This document shows positions 28,504 through 37,061 of a DNA stretch of 64,000 nucleotides, piece after piece. Position 1 is the first letter of the stretch, and each line of letters begins with the position of its first letter. A program made the translations under genes and the position numbers. This stretch comes from Tateyamaria sp. ANG-S1 (GTDB lineage Bacteria > Pseudomonadota > Alphaproteobacteria > Rhodobacterales > Rhodobacteraceae): NCBI RefSeq assembly GCF_000814025.1, contig NZ_JWLL01000006.1:938455-1002454 (forward strand). Reading direction: 5' to 3'. A model generated the notes under the pieces. It saw nothing but the letters and a program-made list of their open reading frames with translations, was not told the origin of the DNA and ran no database searches.

Positions 28504-28599
28504 TCAAGCAAAGACAACAAGCGTCCCAATCAGAAAGATCATCGCGGCAAACCCAACGGCCGCGATGATCCAAACGAGCCGCGTCAGCAGTCTTGGCAC
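28504..28599 (-). CDS. possible 31-aa single-span membrane peptide
   Basis: An open frame starting at GTG and overlapping the end of the DUF2892 gene by 16 nt. The product would be MPRLLTRLVW followed by one membrane helix (IIAAVGFAAMIFLIGTLVVFA). The positive-then-hydrophobic pattern is convincing as a peptide, but its middle coincides with a perfect 12-bp hairpin (28537-28570), which may explain the sequence equally well. Confidence 0.3.
   Translation of the reverse strand: MPRLLTRLVWIIAAVGFAAMIFLIGTLVVFA
28537..28570. terminator. hairpin between convergent hemA and DUF2892 gene
   Basis: GATCATCGCGGC and GCCGCGATGATC form a perfect 12-bp stem with a 10-nt loop, 36 nt after the hemA stop. 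There is no U-run on plus; on minus it is followed by TTTCTG. It may terminate either or both convergent transcripts. Confidence 0.55.
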
Positions 28600-28772
28600 G
28601 TCTTCAGGCCAAGCACCCGGTAGATCGGGCAGAAGTTGACGAAAGCAGTGCCGACCAGAATGGCACCGACAAAGCCCCAGACACCGATGGTGCCAAGGGC
28701 CGCCAGCACGATCAAAAGCGCGCCGATGACAAAACGGGCGATACGGTCAATCTGTCCAAGGTTGCGGGTCAT
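28584..28772 (-). CDS. DUF2892 family small inner-membrane protein
   Basis: A 62-residue protein beginning MTRNLGQIDRIARFVIGALL, with two membrane segments and a C-terminal FCPIYRVLGLKTCQDC. This is the DUF2892/YgaP-like membrane module, often encoded beside sulfurtransferases or sulfur genes. The C-terminal cysteine pair is typical of the family. It is on the same strand as the Crp regulator and soxGH. Confidence 0.82.
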   Translation of the reverse strand: MTRNLGQIDRIARFVIGALLIVLAALGTIGVWGFVGAILVGTAFVNFCPIYRVLGLKTCQDC

Positions 28773-28840
28773 GTGAAGCTCTCCATTCTGCGGTTACGGG
28801 CGCACCCTGCCCCGATCCATCGCAGCCGTCTGTGACTTCG

Positions 28841-29458
28841 TCACACGCCGTCCTGCAATCCGTGATTTTCCAGCGCCGCCGGGTCCAGAACGGTGATCGT
28901 CCCCCGCTCCACCGCAATCCATCCACTCCGCTCGAACGACTTCAGCGTCCGCGACACCACCTCGCGCGCCGTTCCCAACTCCTGCGCAATGTCCTGCTGC
29001 GTCCGCGCAACCTTGGCCGGTTGCCCACTCAACCACCGCGCCAGCTTCAGATCCGTGCGGTGCAGCAGCAGCGCATCAATCACATCCGTCAACTCGCCCA
29101 CCCGCTGGGCAAAGCCGCGAAACACCAGCTCGCGAAAGCCCGCATCCCGGCCCATCAGCGCCTGAAACCGCGCCGCACTGATCGCCACAGCAGTCACAGC
29201 ACCCTCCGCATATCCATACCCGGAGTAAGGCCGCCCCGACAAAAGACAGGTGGTCGTCAGCACGCAACTGTCGCCAGCCCGCACGCGGTACAGCACCACC
29301 GTCCGCCCCGCCGCATTCGTCTGCTCCACCCGAACCACACCGGACTGCACGATCAGAAACGCGCGCCCCTCATCACCGGGGCGAAACAGGCACGTGCCAT
29401 CCGGGGCGGCAATCGGATCGCCCTGATCTGCGTAATCCGCAAGGCTTTGCTGCGTCAC
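28841..29458 (-). CDS. Crp/Fnr family transcriptional regulator
   Basis: A 205-residue protein: cyclic-nucleotide-binding-type beta-roll (about 15-115), long dimer helix, and Crp-type HTH (TQQDIAQELGTAREVVSRTLKSFERSGWI, about 150-178). It lacks the N-terminal cysteine cluster of Fnr, so it does not look like an Fe-S oxygen sensor. A single cysteine pair context is seen in GDSCVLTTTC. Its ATGA start overlaps the soxH stop, so it shares a transcript with soxG-soxH and may regulate the island. Confidence 0.85.
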   Translation of the reverse strand: MTQQSLADYADQGDPIAAPDGTCLFRPGDEGRAFLIVQSGVVRVEQTNAAGRTVVLYRVRAGDSCVLTTTCLLSGRPYSGYGYAEGAVTAVAISAARFQALMGRDAGFRELVFRGFAQRVGELTDVIDALLLHRTDLKLARWLSGQPAKVARTQQDIAQELGTAREVVSRTLKSFERSGWIAVERGTITVLDPAALENHGLQDGV

Positions 29459-30399
29459 TCGAATTCCATCTGCTCATAGACCCGCCCCGCATTCCGCGTG
29501 GCCAGCTCTTCATAGGTATCGAGATGTAGATAGGGGCTCTGATCGACATAGTAAGCCTCTGCCAGATCACCGCCCGCATCCAGATGCGCACCGACAACCT
29601 CGCGCAGATGCACCAGATAGTCGCGCGTGTAGCGCCTTACCTGCGCCATGTTGGTCGGATGGCCGTGCCCCGGAATGACATAGGTGGCACCCAGCGGCTC
29701 AAAGCAACAATCCCACGTCTCGATCCAGTCGAGCGCAATGGTATCCTCAAAAATCGGTAACATCCGCTCGTGAAAGGCCATGTCGCCCGCAATGACCATG
29801 CCCTGCTCGGGCAGCCACACCTGCGTATCGCCGGGACCATGGGCGGGACCAAGATGCAAAACCTCGATCCGGAAGTCCCCCATCTCGATGACTTCCTTGT
29901 CCTCAAACGTCCGCGTCGGCGGCGCGACAAAGGTGCCCTCGGCCTTGTCGCGATTATACGTCTTCATCTGCTCAAGGATGCGGTTGCCCCGCTCCTTGAT
30001 CTCATGCGCCGCATCCACATGGGCCAGGATCGGCACGCCTTGCTCCGCCCAATAGGAATTGCCCAGCATCGCATGGCCCTGCCCGTTCTCATCAATCACC
30101 AGCTTCACCGGCTGATCAGTCACAGCCTTGATCTCGTCATGCAGCGCCTTGGCCAGCAGATAGGCCGCCCCGCCATTGACCACGACCACCCCGTCGCCCG
30201 TGACAATAAAGCTCAGATTGTTGTTGTGCCCGCTGTTCTCATAGGTCGGCGGCGCGGTGGCGCCGATGGCGGACCACACATGCGGGATCACCTCGACCGG
30301 CTTGGAGTATAGAACCGAGCCCGGATACTGATCCGCAATATCTTCACTCGCGAAAACGGGTGCAGCGCAAAGCGCCAAAGCCACAGCACCCCGCATCAT
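29455..30399 (-). CDS. soxH: SoxH, metallo-beta-lactamase-fold protein with altered metal motif
   Basis: A 314-residue exported protein (signal peptide 1-17) with an MBL fold. Where canonical members have HxHxDH, this one reads ENGQGHAMLGN, keeping only the last histidine; later ligand positions GPAHGPGD, AGDMAFHERML and VIPGHGHP are present. The position between a Crp regulator and soxG, and the overall match to SoxH of Paracoccus, support the name. The role of SoxH is not established; it is not essential for lithotrophic growth in Paracoccus. It overlaps both neighbours by 4 nt. Confidence 0.82.
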   Translation of the reverse strand: MMRGAVALALCAAPVFASEDIADQYPGSVLYSKPVEVIPHVWSAIGATAPPTYENSGHNNNLSFIVTGDGVVVVNGGAAYLLAKALHDEIKAVTDQPVKLVIDENGQGHAMLGNSYWAEQGVPILAHVDAAHEIKERGNRILEQMKTYNRDKAEGTFVAPPTRTFEDKEVIEMGDFRIEVLHLGPAHGPGDTQVWLPEQGMVIAGDMAFHERMLPIFEDTIALDWIETWDCCFEPLGATYVIPGHGHPTNMAQVRRYTRDYLVHLREVVGAHLDAGGDLAEAYYVDQSPYLHLDTYEELATRNAGRVYEQMEFE

Positions 30400-31307
30400 G
30401 AGCCCTCCGGCACAAACACGTACCCCTCAGATGTCCGATCCACGCGCCCCATCCCGCCCTGCGGCAGATGAAAGCCCACGACCTGCATCTGCTCGGACAC
30501 GATCCGGTCAAACAGCATCGAGCGCGTCTTTGCCGCCAGTTCACCATCCTGATCCGACCCACTGATCCATTCCGGCTTGTGAAAGGCGACGTGATGATTG
30601 CCAATCGCGTCGCCCAGTATCAGGGCGGCGTCTGATCCGTTGCGCACTTCAAAACTCATATGCCCCGGCGTGTGACCATGCGTGGCAACTGCCGCGATCC
30701 CCGGCAGCACCTCCTGCCCACCGTCAAACAGCACCACGCTGTCCTCAATCACCTCCATCCGGCGCTTGGCCCCCACGGCAAAGGCCGCGCGCGCCTCGCC
30801 AATGGTATCGACGGTTTCGGGGTTCCACCAATACTCCCACTCAGCGCGGCCCATTATGTACGTCGCATCGGCAAACACCGGTTCGTCGAAATCGTCGAGC
30901 AGACCCCAGATATGATCCGGGTGCGCGTGAGTGAACACCACATGGGTAATGTCCTCGGGCGCCAGTCCAAGGGCGTTCAGACCATCCACAACGCTCCCCG
31001 CCGTCGGCATGAAATCGGGACCAGAGCCCACATCGAACAGCACAGTACGCTCCCCATCCCGGTAAAGCGCCAGATTGCACTCTGGCGTCAGTTGAGTGGA
31101 CGACAGATCATAAGACGCCAGGATCGGCTGCAACGCATCCTGCGGCATCGGATCAAAGATGAAGCTGCCCGGCAGGGTAAGGCTCCCATCGCTCACAGTA
31201 GTAAGCGACGCCGCCCCCAACTCCGCCCGCGCGACCAAAGGCGACAGGCCCAAACACCCCGCAGCCGCACCGCTTTGCGCCAGAAAAGATCGCCGATCCA
31301 TCCGCAT
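30396..31307 (-). CDS. soxG: SoxG, metallo-beta-lactamase-fold hydrolase
   Basis: A 303-residue protein with a Tat leader (MDRRSFLAQSG) and a complete MBL metal site: THAHPDH, then THGHTPGHM and ILGDAIGNHH, with a final GFHLPQGG. It is the first gene of soxG-soxH-crp on the minus strand; the region before it carries an ACATTCA-type inverted repeat. SoxG function is unproven; persulfide or thiol-ester hydrolysis is plausible for the fold. Confidence 0.82.
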   Translation of the reverse strand: MRMDRRSFLAQSGAAAGCLGLSPLVARAELGAASLTTVSDGSLTLPGSFIFDPMPQDALQPILASYDLSSTQLTPECNLALYRDGERTVLFDVGSGPDFMPTAGSVVDGLNALGLAPEDITHVVFTHAHPDHIWGLLDDFDEPVFADATYIMGRAEWEYWWNPETVDTIGEARAAFAVGAKRRMEVIEDSVVLFDGGQEVLPGIAAVATHGHTPGHMSFEVRNGSDAALILGDAIGNHHVAFHKPEWISGSDQDGELAAKTRSMLFDRIVSEQMQVVGFHLPQGGMGRVDRTSEGYVFVPEGS

Positions 31308-31313
31308 CCCCCC

Positions 31314-31339
31314 ACATTCAAATTCTCATATCTGAATGT
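31314..31339. promoter_or_regulatory. candidate operator upstream of soxG
   Basis: ACATTCA and TGAATGT form a perfect 7-bp inverted repeat with a 12-nt spacer containing a second ATTC. It starts 7 nt upstream of the soxG start, in A+T-rich sequence. The ATTCA half-site is like those before soxX and soxB. Confidence 0.45.
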
Positions 31340-31427
31340 TTCTCAAGCAAATTCATAAATCAAGATGTTTCCCGCAACGACGCAACACCGCAGGAACACT
31401 CGAAAACCTGAAGAGAGGGGAAAGAAG

Positions 31428-31514
31428 TGGTGCGGCCGGCGAGACTCGAACTCGCACGAGTGTTACCTCACAGCGACCTCAACGCTGCGCGTCTACCAAT
31501 TCCGCCACGGCCGC
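31428..31514 (-). tRNA. tRNA-Leu (anticodon GAG)
   Basis: An 87-nt class II tRNA with encoded CCA. The 7-bp acceptor stem is GCGGCCG/CGGCCGC, the D-arm contains TGGCGGAATTGGTAGAC, the anticodon loop reads GTTGAGGT (GAG), a long variable arm GAGGTAACACTC follows, and the T-arm contains GTTCGAGTC. All helices pair. Confidence 0.97.
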
Positions 31515-31580
31515 ACGCCTTGACTTGGTGAGCGGGGTTTAGCGACGAACGCGCGCCTTGCCAAGCCGAAAACTCAAAGA

Positions 31581-31612
31581 AAAACCGGGGCCTGCAAAAG
31601 GCCCCGGTTTGA
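31581..31612 (-). terminator. intrinsic terminator of the 558-aa peptidoglycan-binding gene
   Basis: AAACCGGGGCC/GGCCCCGGTTT stem with a TGCAAAA loop and T-rich flanks in both directions, 25 nt past the stop of the minus-strand gene. Confidence 0.85.
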
Positions 31613-31636
31613 TCGCTCAAAGTAGGTCAGACTGGA

Positions 31637-33313
31637 TCAGTCCGACGCGATCCCGAATGTGGGCAAGGCCACAGGCTGCACGGTCGGCTGCGCCGGTGCG
31701 ACGCCCGAATTGGACACGCCCAGTTGCAACGATGCCTTGCGCAGCAGCTCCACGCGCTCGGGCTGGCCGGGCGCAAACTCCGCCTTGGCGCCAGCGTCGA
31801 TGGCCTTCAGCCCTTCGGCATACCAGACACGCGCATTGTCCACACGCGGCGCGGTGCCGAACCCCTGCGCCAGATGGTGGCCCATGATCTCACCATACAC
31901 ATGATCACCCATAGCATACATCATCAGCGCCGATCCCAGCGCCACATCCATGTTGTCGGTGCGATACCCCACGCCCATGCAGATCTGCGCAGTGCCTTTC
32001 AACTGCGCAGGCGACATGCCGGTGGTCAGGATAAAGCTCGTGACATCCTGCACGACCTCTTGCTGCGATTTCAGCGCAAGGGCCGCCACATAGGGCTGCA
32101 TGGCCGGGCCAAACTGCTCGCACTGCGCCGCGATCTGGTCGGGGGTAAAGCCCTGCACCTTCGCGATCATGTCCTCGCTTTTCGCGATGGCATAGGTGCG
32201 CGCCAGGCAGAACTGTTCGTTCAGCGCGACGTTCGGGTCGGTCATCTTGTCCGCCGTGGTAAAGCCGCCATTGGTGTTGGTCAGCAGCGACACGGTGTTG
32301 CAATGCGACGCGAGCGACTGGGCCGATCCGGTCCCGCCGAGGAAGTTCGGCAAGGCCGACGGAGCCGCAGCCACCGCCGTGGTGCCGGGCGACGCCGGGA
32401 TGGCCGTCGCCACAGGCAGCGTCGCCGACTGCACCTCGGGCAGGCTCGGCGCGGGCTGTGCCGGGGCCGGTGTCGCCACGGCGACCGTTGCCCCGTCCGT
32501 CTTGGCGCAGTTGCCACGCTGACAGCTGAACATGGCCGGTGTCACGTTGAACGCCTGAAAATCGTTGCGCTCGTACCCTTCGGGGGTGGAGGCAAAGACG
32601 CGCACCGCACAGCTTTGCGCATTGCACCAAAAAGCGCTGCCGGTCACGGACGTGTCGATGACATAATCGGTCTGACCGTCGCCATTCATGTCCGCCAGCT
32701 GGATAAAGCCCGAGCGTTGCACCAACTGCTGCGCACTCGGGTCCGAGCTACGCGCAATCTCGTTGACGGACGCCGCCACTTCACGCGGCAGGCCATAGGT
32801 GTCACCCAGCGGCGCGGTCGGGCTGCCGCCGGCCAGATCGGTGCGATAGGCAATCAGCAGACCCCGGCTGCCCTGCCCCAGCGATGCAATCTGCTGCGAC
32901 GCAGCCAGCGGGTCGGCCTGCGCCCGGTTATAGGCGCCGATCAGCAGGCTCTGCTCGTACGGCGTCAATTGCCCCGTGGCCGGATAGCCCAGAAAGCTCT
33001 GATAGGCCGAAATCGCATTGCGCGAGCGCTGGCCCAATTGGCCATCCACGCTGCCCGCGTTGAAGCCAAAGTAGTTGAGCGAGGTCTGGATCTGCCGCCC
33101 CTCCTGCGTCGAGGGCAGGCGCGGCTTGTAGGATTTCTTAGTATAGCTCCGCTTTGCGGACGATTTCTTTCGATTTTGGTTTGCAGCTGCCCCCACAATT
33201 CCGCCAATAATGGCCCCGGCCACAAAGTCACCGGCATCGGCGGCGACACGTGAGGCAGGTACAAAAGCAACGGAACAAGCGAGAACGGATGCGACAATCG
33301 GCTTTCTGAACAT
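31637..33313 (-). CDS. exported peptidoglycan-binding-domain protein, 558 aa
   Basis: Signal peptide (1-26), a glycine-rich hydrophobic segment (AGAIIGGIVGAAANQ) and a basic linker, then a PG_binding_1-like domain (QTSLNYFGFNAGSVDGQLGQRSRNAISAYQSFLGY, about 70-105). A central region contains DMNGDGQTDYVID, a calcium-loop-like repeat, and an Ala/Pro-rich linker. The C-terminal 200 residues are alpha-helical and unrecognised. Start 33313 is chosen for the signal peptide. Residues 1-200 are paralogous to the 204-aa protein at 39739-40353. Confidence 0.8.
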   Translation of the reverse strand: MFRKPIVASVLACSVAFVPASRVAADAGDFVAGAIIGGIVGAAANQNRKKSSAKRSYTKKSYKPRLPSTQEGRQIQTSLNYFGFNAGSVDGQLGQRSRNAISAYQSFLGYPATGQLTPYEQSLLIGAYNRAQADPLAASQQIASLGQGSRGLLIAYRTDLAGGSPTAPLGDTYGLPREVAASVNEIARSSDPSAQQLVQRSGFIQLADMNGDGQTDYVIDTSVTGSAFWCNAQSCAVRVFASTPEGYERNDFQAFNVTPAMFSCQRGNCAKTDGATVAVATPAPAQPAPSLPEVQSATLPVATAIPASPGTTAVAAAPSALPNFLGGTGSAQSLASHCNTVSLLTNTNGGFTTADKMTDPNVALNEQFCLARTYAIAKSEDMIAKVQGFTPDQIAAQCEQFGPAMQPYVAALALKSQQEVVQDVTSFILTTGMSPAQLKGTAQICMGVGYRTDNMDVALGSALMMYAMGDHVYGEIMGHHLAQGFGTAPRVDNARVWYAEGLKAIDAGAKAEFAPGQPERVELLRKASLQLGVSNSGVAPAQPTVQPVALPTFGIASD

Positions 33314-33512
33314 GACAAATACTCCACAGAATATGCCAAGACTGTAACAGCGTCTCCAGATTCGCGAAGTCATTAATTCCCGACCCATGCGGATTCGTTT
33401 GGCGCACTTCACACGCATATCGCGAAGTCGGGCGAGCCGACCGACCAAAACCGAAAAGGACACAGGCAGGTGAGCGCAACACGGACATGGCAAAGGCACG
33501 CAGGCTGAACAG

Positions 33513-34169
33513 ATGGTTGAATGGATCACCACACCCGGCCTGACCGATTACCGTGACGCCGAAGCCTGGATGGACGCGCGCGCAACGGCCATCGCCGCAG
33601 GCACCGCCGACGAATGTGTCTGGCTCCTCGAACACCCGCCGCTTTACACGGCAGGCACCTCGGCCAAGCCCGAGGACCTGACCGATCCACACCGGTTTCC
33701 GGTCCACGAGACGCGGCGCGGCGGGCAGTACACCTATCACGGCCCGGGCCAGCGCGTGGCCTATACGCTTTTGGACGTGGGCAAACGCGGGCGCGACGTG
33801 CGCGCCTTTGTCCAGCAGCTCGAGACCTGGGTGATCGCGACGCTCGAGACCTTCAACGTCACGGGCGAGATCCGCGAAGGGCGCGTCGGTGTCTGGGTCA
33901 CCCGTCCCGAAAAACCGCCGCAGCCCAACGGATCCACGGCCGAAGACAAGATCGCGGCCATCGGCATCCGCCTGCGCAAATGGGTCAGCTTTCACGGGCT
34001 CAGCATCAATGTCGAACCGGACCTGTCCCATTTCGACGGCATCGTGCCCTGCGGGATCGCAGAACACGGGGTGACGTCGCTGGTCGATCTTGGGCTGCCG
34101 GTGACGATGGAAGATGTGGATGTGGCACTGCGTCAGACCTTCGACACAGTGTTCGAAAAGCAGCCGTGA
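33513..34169 (+). CDS. lipB: octanoyl-[ACP]:protein N-octanoyltransferase LipB
   Basis: Transfers octanoyl from ACP to lipoyl domains, starting lipoate synthesis. The 218-residue protein carries the family signature [17 protein letters not shown] (about 69-85), [12 protein letters not shown] with the catalytic lysine, and the acyl-accepting Cys in [13 protein letters not shown]. Full length. Convergent with the RTX-Hint gene. Confidence 0.95.
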   Translation: MVEWITTPGLTDYRDAEAWMDARATAIAAGTADECVWLLEHPPLYTAGTSAKPEDLTDPHRFPVHETRRGGQYTYHGPGQRVAYTLLDVGKRGRDVRAFVQQLETWVIATLETFNVTGEIREGRVGVWVTRPEKPPQPNGSTAEDKIAAIGIRLRKWVSFHGLSINVEPDLSHFDGIVPCGIAEHGVTSLVDLGLPVTMEDVDVALRQTFDTVFEKQP

Positions 34170-34201
34170 TCCAAAGGCCGCTGCGCGACGACATTTTTTA
34201 A

Positions 34202-34255
34202 GGGGCGCTGCCCCCGTCCTGCGGACTCCCCCGAGGTATTTTCAGCCAGAAGAAA
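34202..34255 (-). repeat. dispersed 3'-end element, family A, with G/C hairpin
   Basis: On the minus strand TTTCTTCTGGCTGAAAATAC-CTCGGGGG (34228-34255) is identical over 28 nt to the copy at 39431-39458. It is followed by the hairpin-forming GGGGGCAGCGCCCC (34202-34215). It begins two bases after the stop of the RTX-Hint gene, in sense orientation. Confidence 0.8.
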
Positions 34256-34257
34256 GA

Positions 34258-36684
34258 CTAGTCGAGCATGCCCGCAAGTGCGCGCGCCTCGTAGCCTTTC
34301 ATGACTGGGCGCACGCAGCGGCTGGCGCACATCAGAAGTTCCGGGAACAGGCGTGCGATTTCCAGGGCAACGGCCCCTTCTTCGGTGTCGCCAAACTCCA
34401 CCGCCTCGACGGCCTCCCGTGTCAGGTGGAAGCTTTCGGTCGGCGCACCTTCGGCATAGATCACCTCGTGCCGGTCCATCAGGAGATGGTAGTAGGTCAC
34501 ATGGGGGCGCGGCACGCGGTAGATCATGTCGCCGCGCACAAGGTTGACCGCGCTCACCAGCACCTCATCCGCGCCAAAAAGCATCTGCGCCCGCCAATCC
34601 GCGATCAGCATCCGGTGGGCCGGCGATACGACCAGGTCCCGCGCATTGCCCAACGCACCGGCCGAGATATGGACCGGGGCCAGATCGCCCGACCCATCGA
34701 CCCGGCGTCGCAGGACGGCCCGCACAGGCCGGTCGCCATTGTCCCAGGTGCGCAGGCGCATACCGCGCTGCAACGCCTCAACCGGCACCAGGCCCTCAGT
34801 CGTCTCAATCAGCGCACCGGCGGTAAAGCAGGCCACATTGGTGTTGTCGAAGGTCAGGTCGCTGCCGGTCACCCCTGTCAGTGTGATCGATCCACCCAGA
34901 GCCGTGTTGTCGCTATAGTCACCAACCGACTGGTTCAGCACACCATCATCGGCCAGATCGGCGCGCAGCTCGAAAATGTTGGTGTAAAAGGCGCTCAGGT
35001 CGATGAAATCGTTGTTGGTCTGATCACCGTCGTCGATCGCACCGCTGTTGCCCGCATTGAAATCCGTAATGACGTCATCGCCATCACCGGCATTGAACAC
35101 ATAGGTGTCGTCACCCGCCCCACCGGTCAGCGTGTCGTTGCCCGTGCCGCCCTCAAGCGTGTCATTGGCCGCATCCACCCGCACAATGCTGAAATTGTCG
35201 ATTGCGAAGCTTTCATTCGCGATGCTCGAATTCAGCGTGCTGCCAAAGCCGATTGTCAGGTCTTCGGGCGGGTTCGTGATCGTGATCACGACATTCATGA
35301 TCGTGTCCTGCGAATTCGACACCGATCCACCGGTCGTATAGCCCAACTCGCCCGTCTGTTCGTTCGTGAAGTCGATGGTGTAGGTCGCGCCATCGGCGCC
35401 CACGAAACTCTGGCTCGCCGGAGAGGACGTGTCACCGGCCAGATGCGCGATCCGCACCTCTTCGCCGTTGAGTGTGATCACAAAGTCTTCGCCATCCCAG
35501 CTGTCCAGCAGCAGGGCGTCGAACTCGACCTGGACCTCGTCAGTATCCGCGCCGAGTTCAAAGGTGCGTTCGGTCGCGACCAGCCCATCACCGGCACCGA
35601 AGCGACCCAGCGATGTGCCGAGGTTGGGGTCAGTTTCGGCCGTGTTGTCGGACCAGCCGCTGGCGCCGCTTTCAAAGTCGTCCTCGTAAAGCGTTGTGCT
35701 ATCGGACCCGTCATCGCCGACGAGAACATCCGCGCCGTCCCCCCCGACAAGGCTGTCGGCCCCCTGCTGGCCCTCAAGCGTGTCCGCGCCGTCACCGCCC
35801 TCCAGCGTGTCGTCTCCGGTGCCACCCGTCAGAACGTCGTCTCCGCCGTCCCCGCTGACACTGTCGTTCCCGCTGCCACCATCGACACTGTCATTATCGG
35901 CCCCACCAGACAGCGTGTCATTGCCGCCATCCCCGGTGATCGTGTCGTCGCCCGCGCCACCGTCAATCACATCGTCGCCCTCGACGCCCGCAGGGCTGCC
36001 CGTGACCGAGTATTCCGGCCCCGGTGGCATCCCGATCATGGGCGAGGTCAGCAGGTTCTGAGTGGCACCACCGGTGTCCGGTCCATTGATCGTGGCCGAC
36101 AGCGAATCCCCGCCGCGGTTCTCCCAATAGCGGATCTGGATCGTATAGGTCTCATTCGGATCAAGCGTGACGTCCCCGAACCGTGTGGTCGTCGCCTGGT
36201 GAAAGTCGTTGTTCAGATAGTCCAGCGTGCCGCCCGTCTGGTTGTCGAACTGAACGGGATTTCCTTCGGAATCAAAGATTTGGAGCGTGGACCCGTCATC
36301 GGACGACGTGGTCAGGCGGTACGTACCACCCGCCGTGACATTCAGGGTGCTGGTGTAGATGACGCCGAAATCTTCCGGGTTGCCGCTGGTGCCGCGCACC
36401 GTGTTGGTCAGCCCGCCCTCGTTGAAGTCGGTGACATAGCCCGAGCCCGTGCGCGTCCCGTTCTCGATGTCAAACGCCTGCCCGGCAGCCGAGGAAAAGT
36501 TAAAGTCAAACGTCTCGAAATGCCACGCGCCCTCAACCGGGCCGTCGCCTGTCAGCACATCGGCACCACCGCCACCGGTGATCGTGTCGCTGCCAAACCC
36601 GCCGGTCAACGTATCCGCACCGCTTGAGCCAGAAATGGCCTGATCACCCTGGGTGCCTGGGTTCGTGTTGTCGTTCGTTGCCAT
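34258..36684 (-). CDS. RTX-repeat, PA14 and Hint-domain secreted protein
   Basis: 808 residues, no Sec signal. Domains in order: RTX calcium nonapeptides (about 18-48); a PA14-like beta domain (about 50-215, with DDGSTLQIFDSEGNPV and YTIQIRYWENRGGDSL); a main RTX block (about 236-328); a jelly-roll-like region (about 330-505); a third RTX group (505-545); and a C-terminal Hint_2 domain (about 617-760) beginning VACFTAGALIETTEG, with the candidate nucleophile Cys619. Type I secretion is likely although no transporter gene is adjacent. The longer open frame to 36876 is rejected because GCAGGATA precedes ATG 36684. Confidence 0.88.
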   Translation of the reverse strand: MATNDNTNPGTQGDQAISGSSGADTLTGGFGSDTITGGGGADVLTGDGPVEGAWHFETFDFNFSSAAGQAFDIENGTRTGSGYVTDFNEGGLTNTVRGTSGNPEDFGVIYTSTLNVTAGGTYRLTTSSDDGSTLQIFDSEGNPVQFDNQTGGTLDYLNNDFHQATTTRFGDVTLDPNETYTIQIRYWENRGGDSLSATINGPDTGGATQNLLTSPMIGMPPGPEYSVTGSPAGVEGDDVIDGGAGDDTITGDGGNDTLSGGADNDSVDGGSGNDSVSGDGGDDVLTGGTGDDTLEGGDGADTLEGQQGADSLVGGDGADVLVGDDGSDSTTLYEDDFESGASGWSDNTAETDPNLGTSLGRFGAGDGLVATERTFELGADTDEVQVEFDALLLDSWDGEDFVITLNGEEVRIAHLAGDTSSPASQSFVGADGATYTIDFTNEQTGELGYTTGGSVSNSQDTIMNVVITITNPPEDLTIGFGSTLNSSIANESFAIDNFSIVRVDAANDTLEGGTGNDTLTGGAGDDTYVFNAGDGDDVITDFNAGNSGAIDDGDQTNNDFIDLSAFYTNIFELRADLADDGVLNQSVGDYSDNTALGGSITLTGVTGSDLTFDNTNVACFTAGALIETTEGLVPVEALQRGMRLRTWDNGDRPVRAVLRRRVDGSGDLAPVHISAGALGNARDLVVSPAHRMLIADWRAQMLFGADEVLVSAVNLVRGDMIYRVPRPHVTYYHLLMDRHEVIYAEGAPTESFHLTREAVEAVEFGDTEEGAVALEIARLFPELLMCASRCVRPVMKGYEARALAGMLD

Positions 36685-37061
36685 TATCCTGCACTCGGTC
36701 TTGGATGCGTCTGGGCGCGGTTGGCTCAGCAATGGCCTTGGATTCGGGCGGAACGAGGGATGAATACTGCCCCTGCGCGTCCGATATTGTGACCATTCCG
36801 TGGCTTTGCGGCGTTTCTGGAAACAATGCAGCGTTGCACGCGCTGATTGTATCGCAGCATAGCAGGCCAGCACCAACTCCAGACCGCGATGACGGCACGT
36901 GACATGACATGTGCAGCATGATTCACACGCGACAATTCATCCCGGCCTTCGGGCGTATCTTCCATTGATGCGCGCGGGCCAAAACTTTAGAACCACTCAA
37001 GAATCCGTGCGCGGAGCGGGAACCCCGTGCGCGATAAAACCAACCAGCCAGGAGGCACCGC
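36685..37061. other. 377-nt divergent intergenic region between the RTX gene and ctaD
   Basis: No convincing ORF or RNA gene. It should contain both divergent promoters. The only structured site I see is the odd palindrome ACATG-A-CATGT at 36902-36912. Confidence 0.5.

Noticed and set aside
35700-35960. Tandem DNA repeats that could look like a satellite or CRISPR-like array
   Set aside because: They encode RTX nonapeptides GGxGxDxL; there are no unique spacers of constant length.
34114-36627. 837-aa plus-strand frame opposite the RTX-Hint gene
   Set aside because: It repeats with the RTX codons on the other strand and also runs into lipB; the minus-strand protein is clearly the real one.
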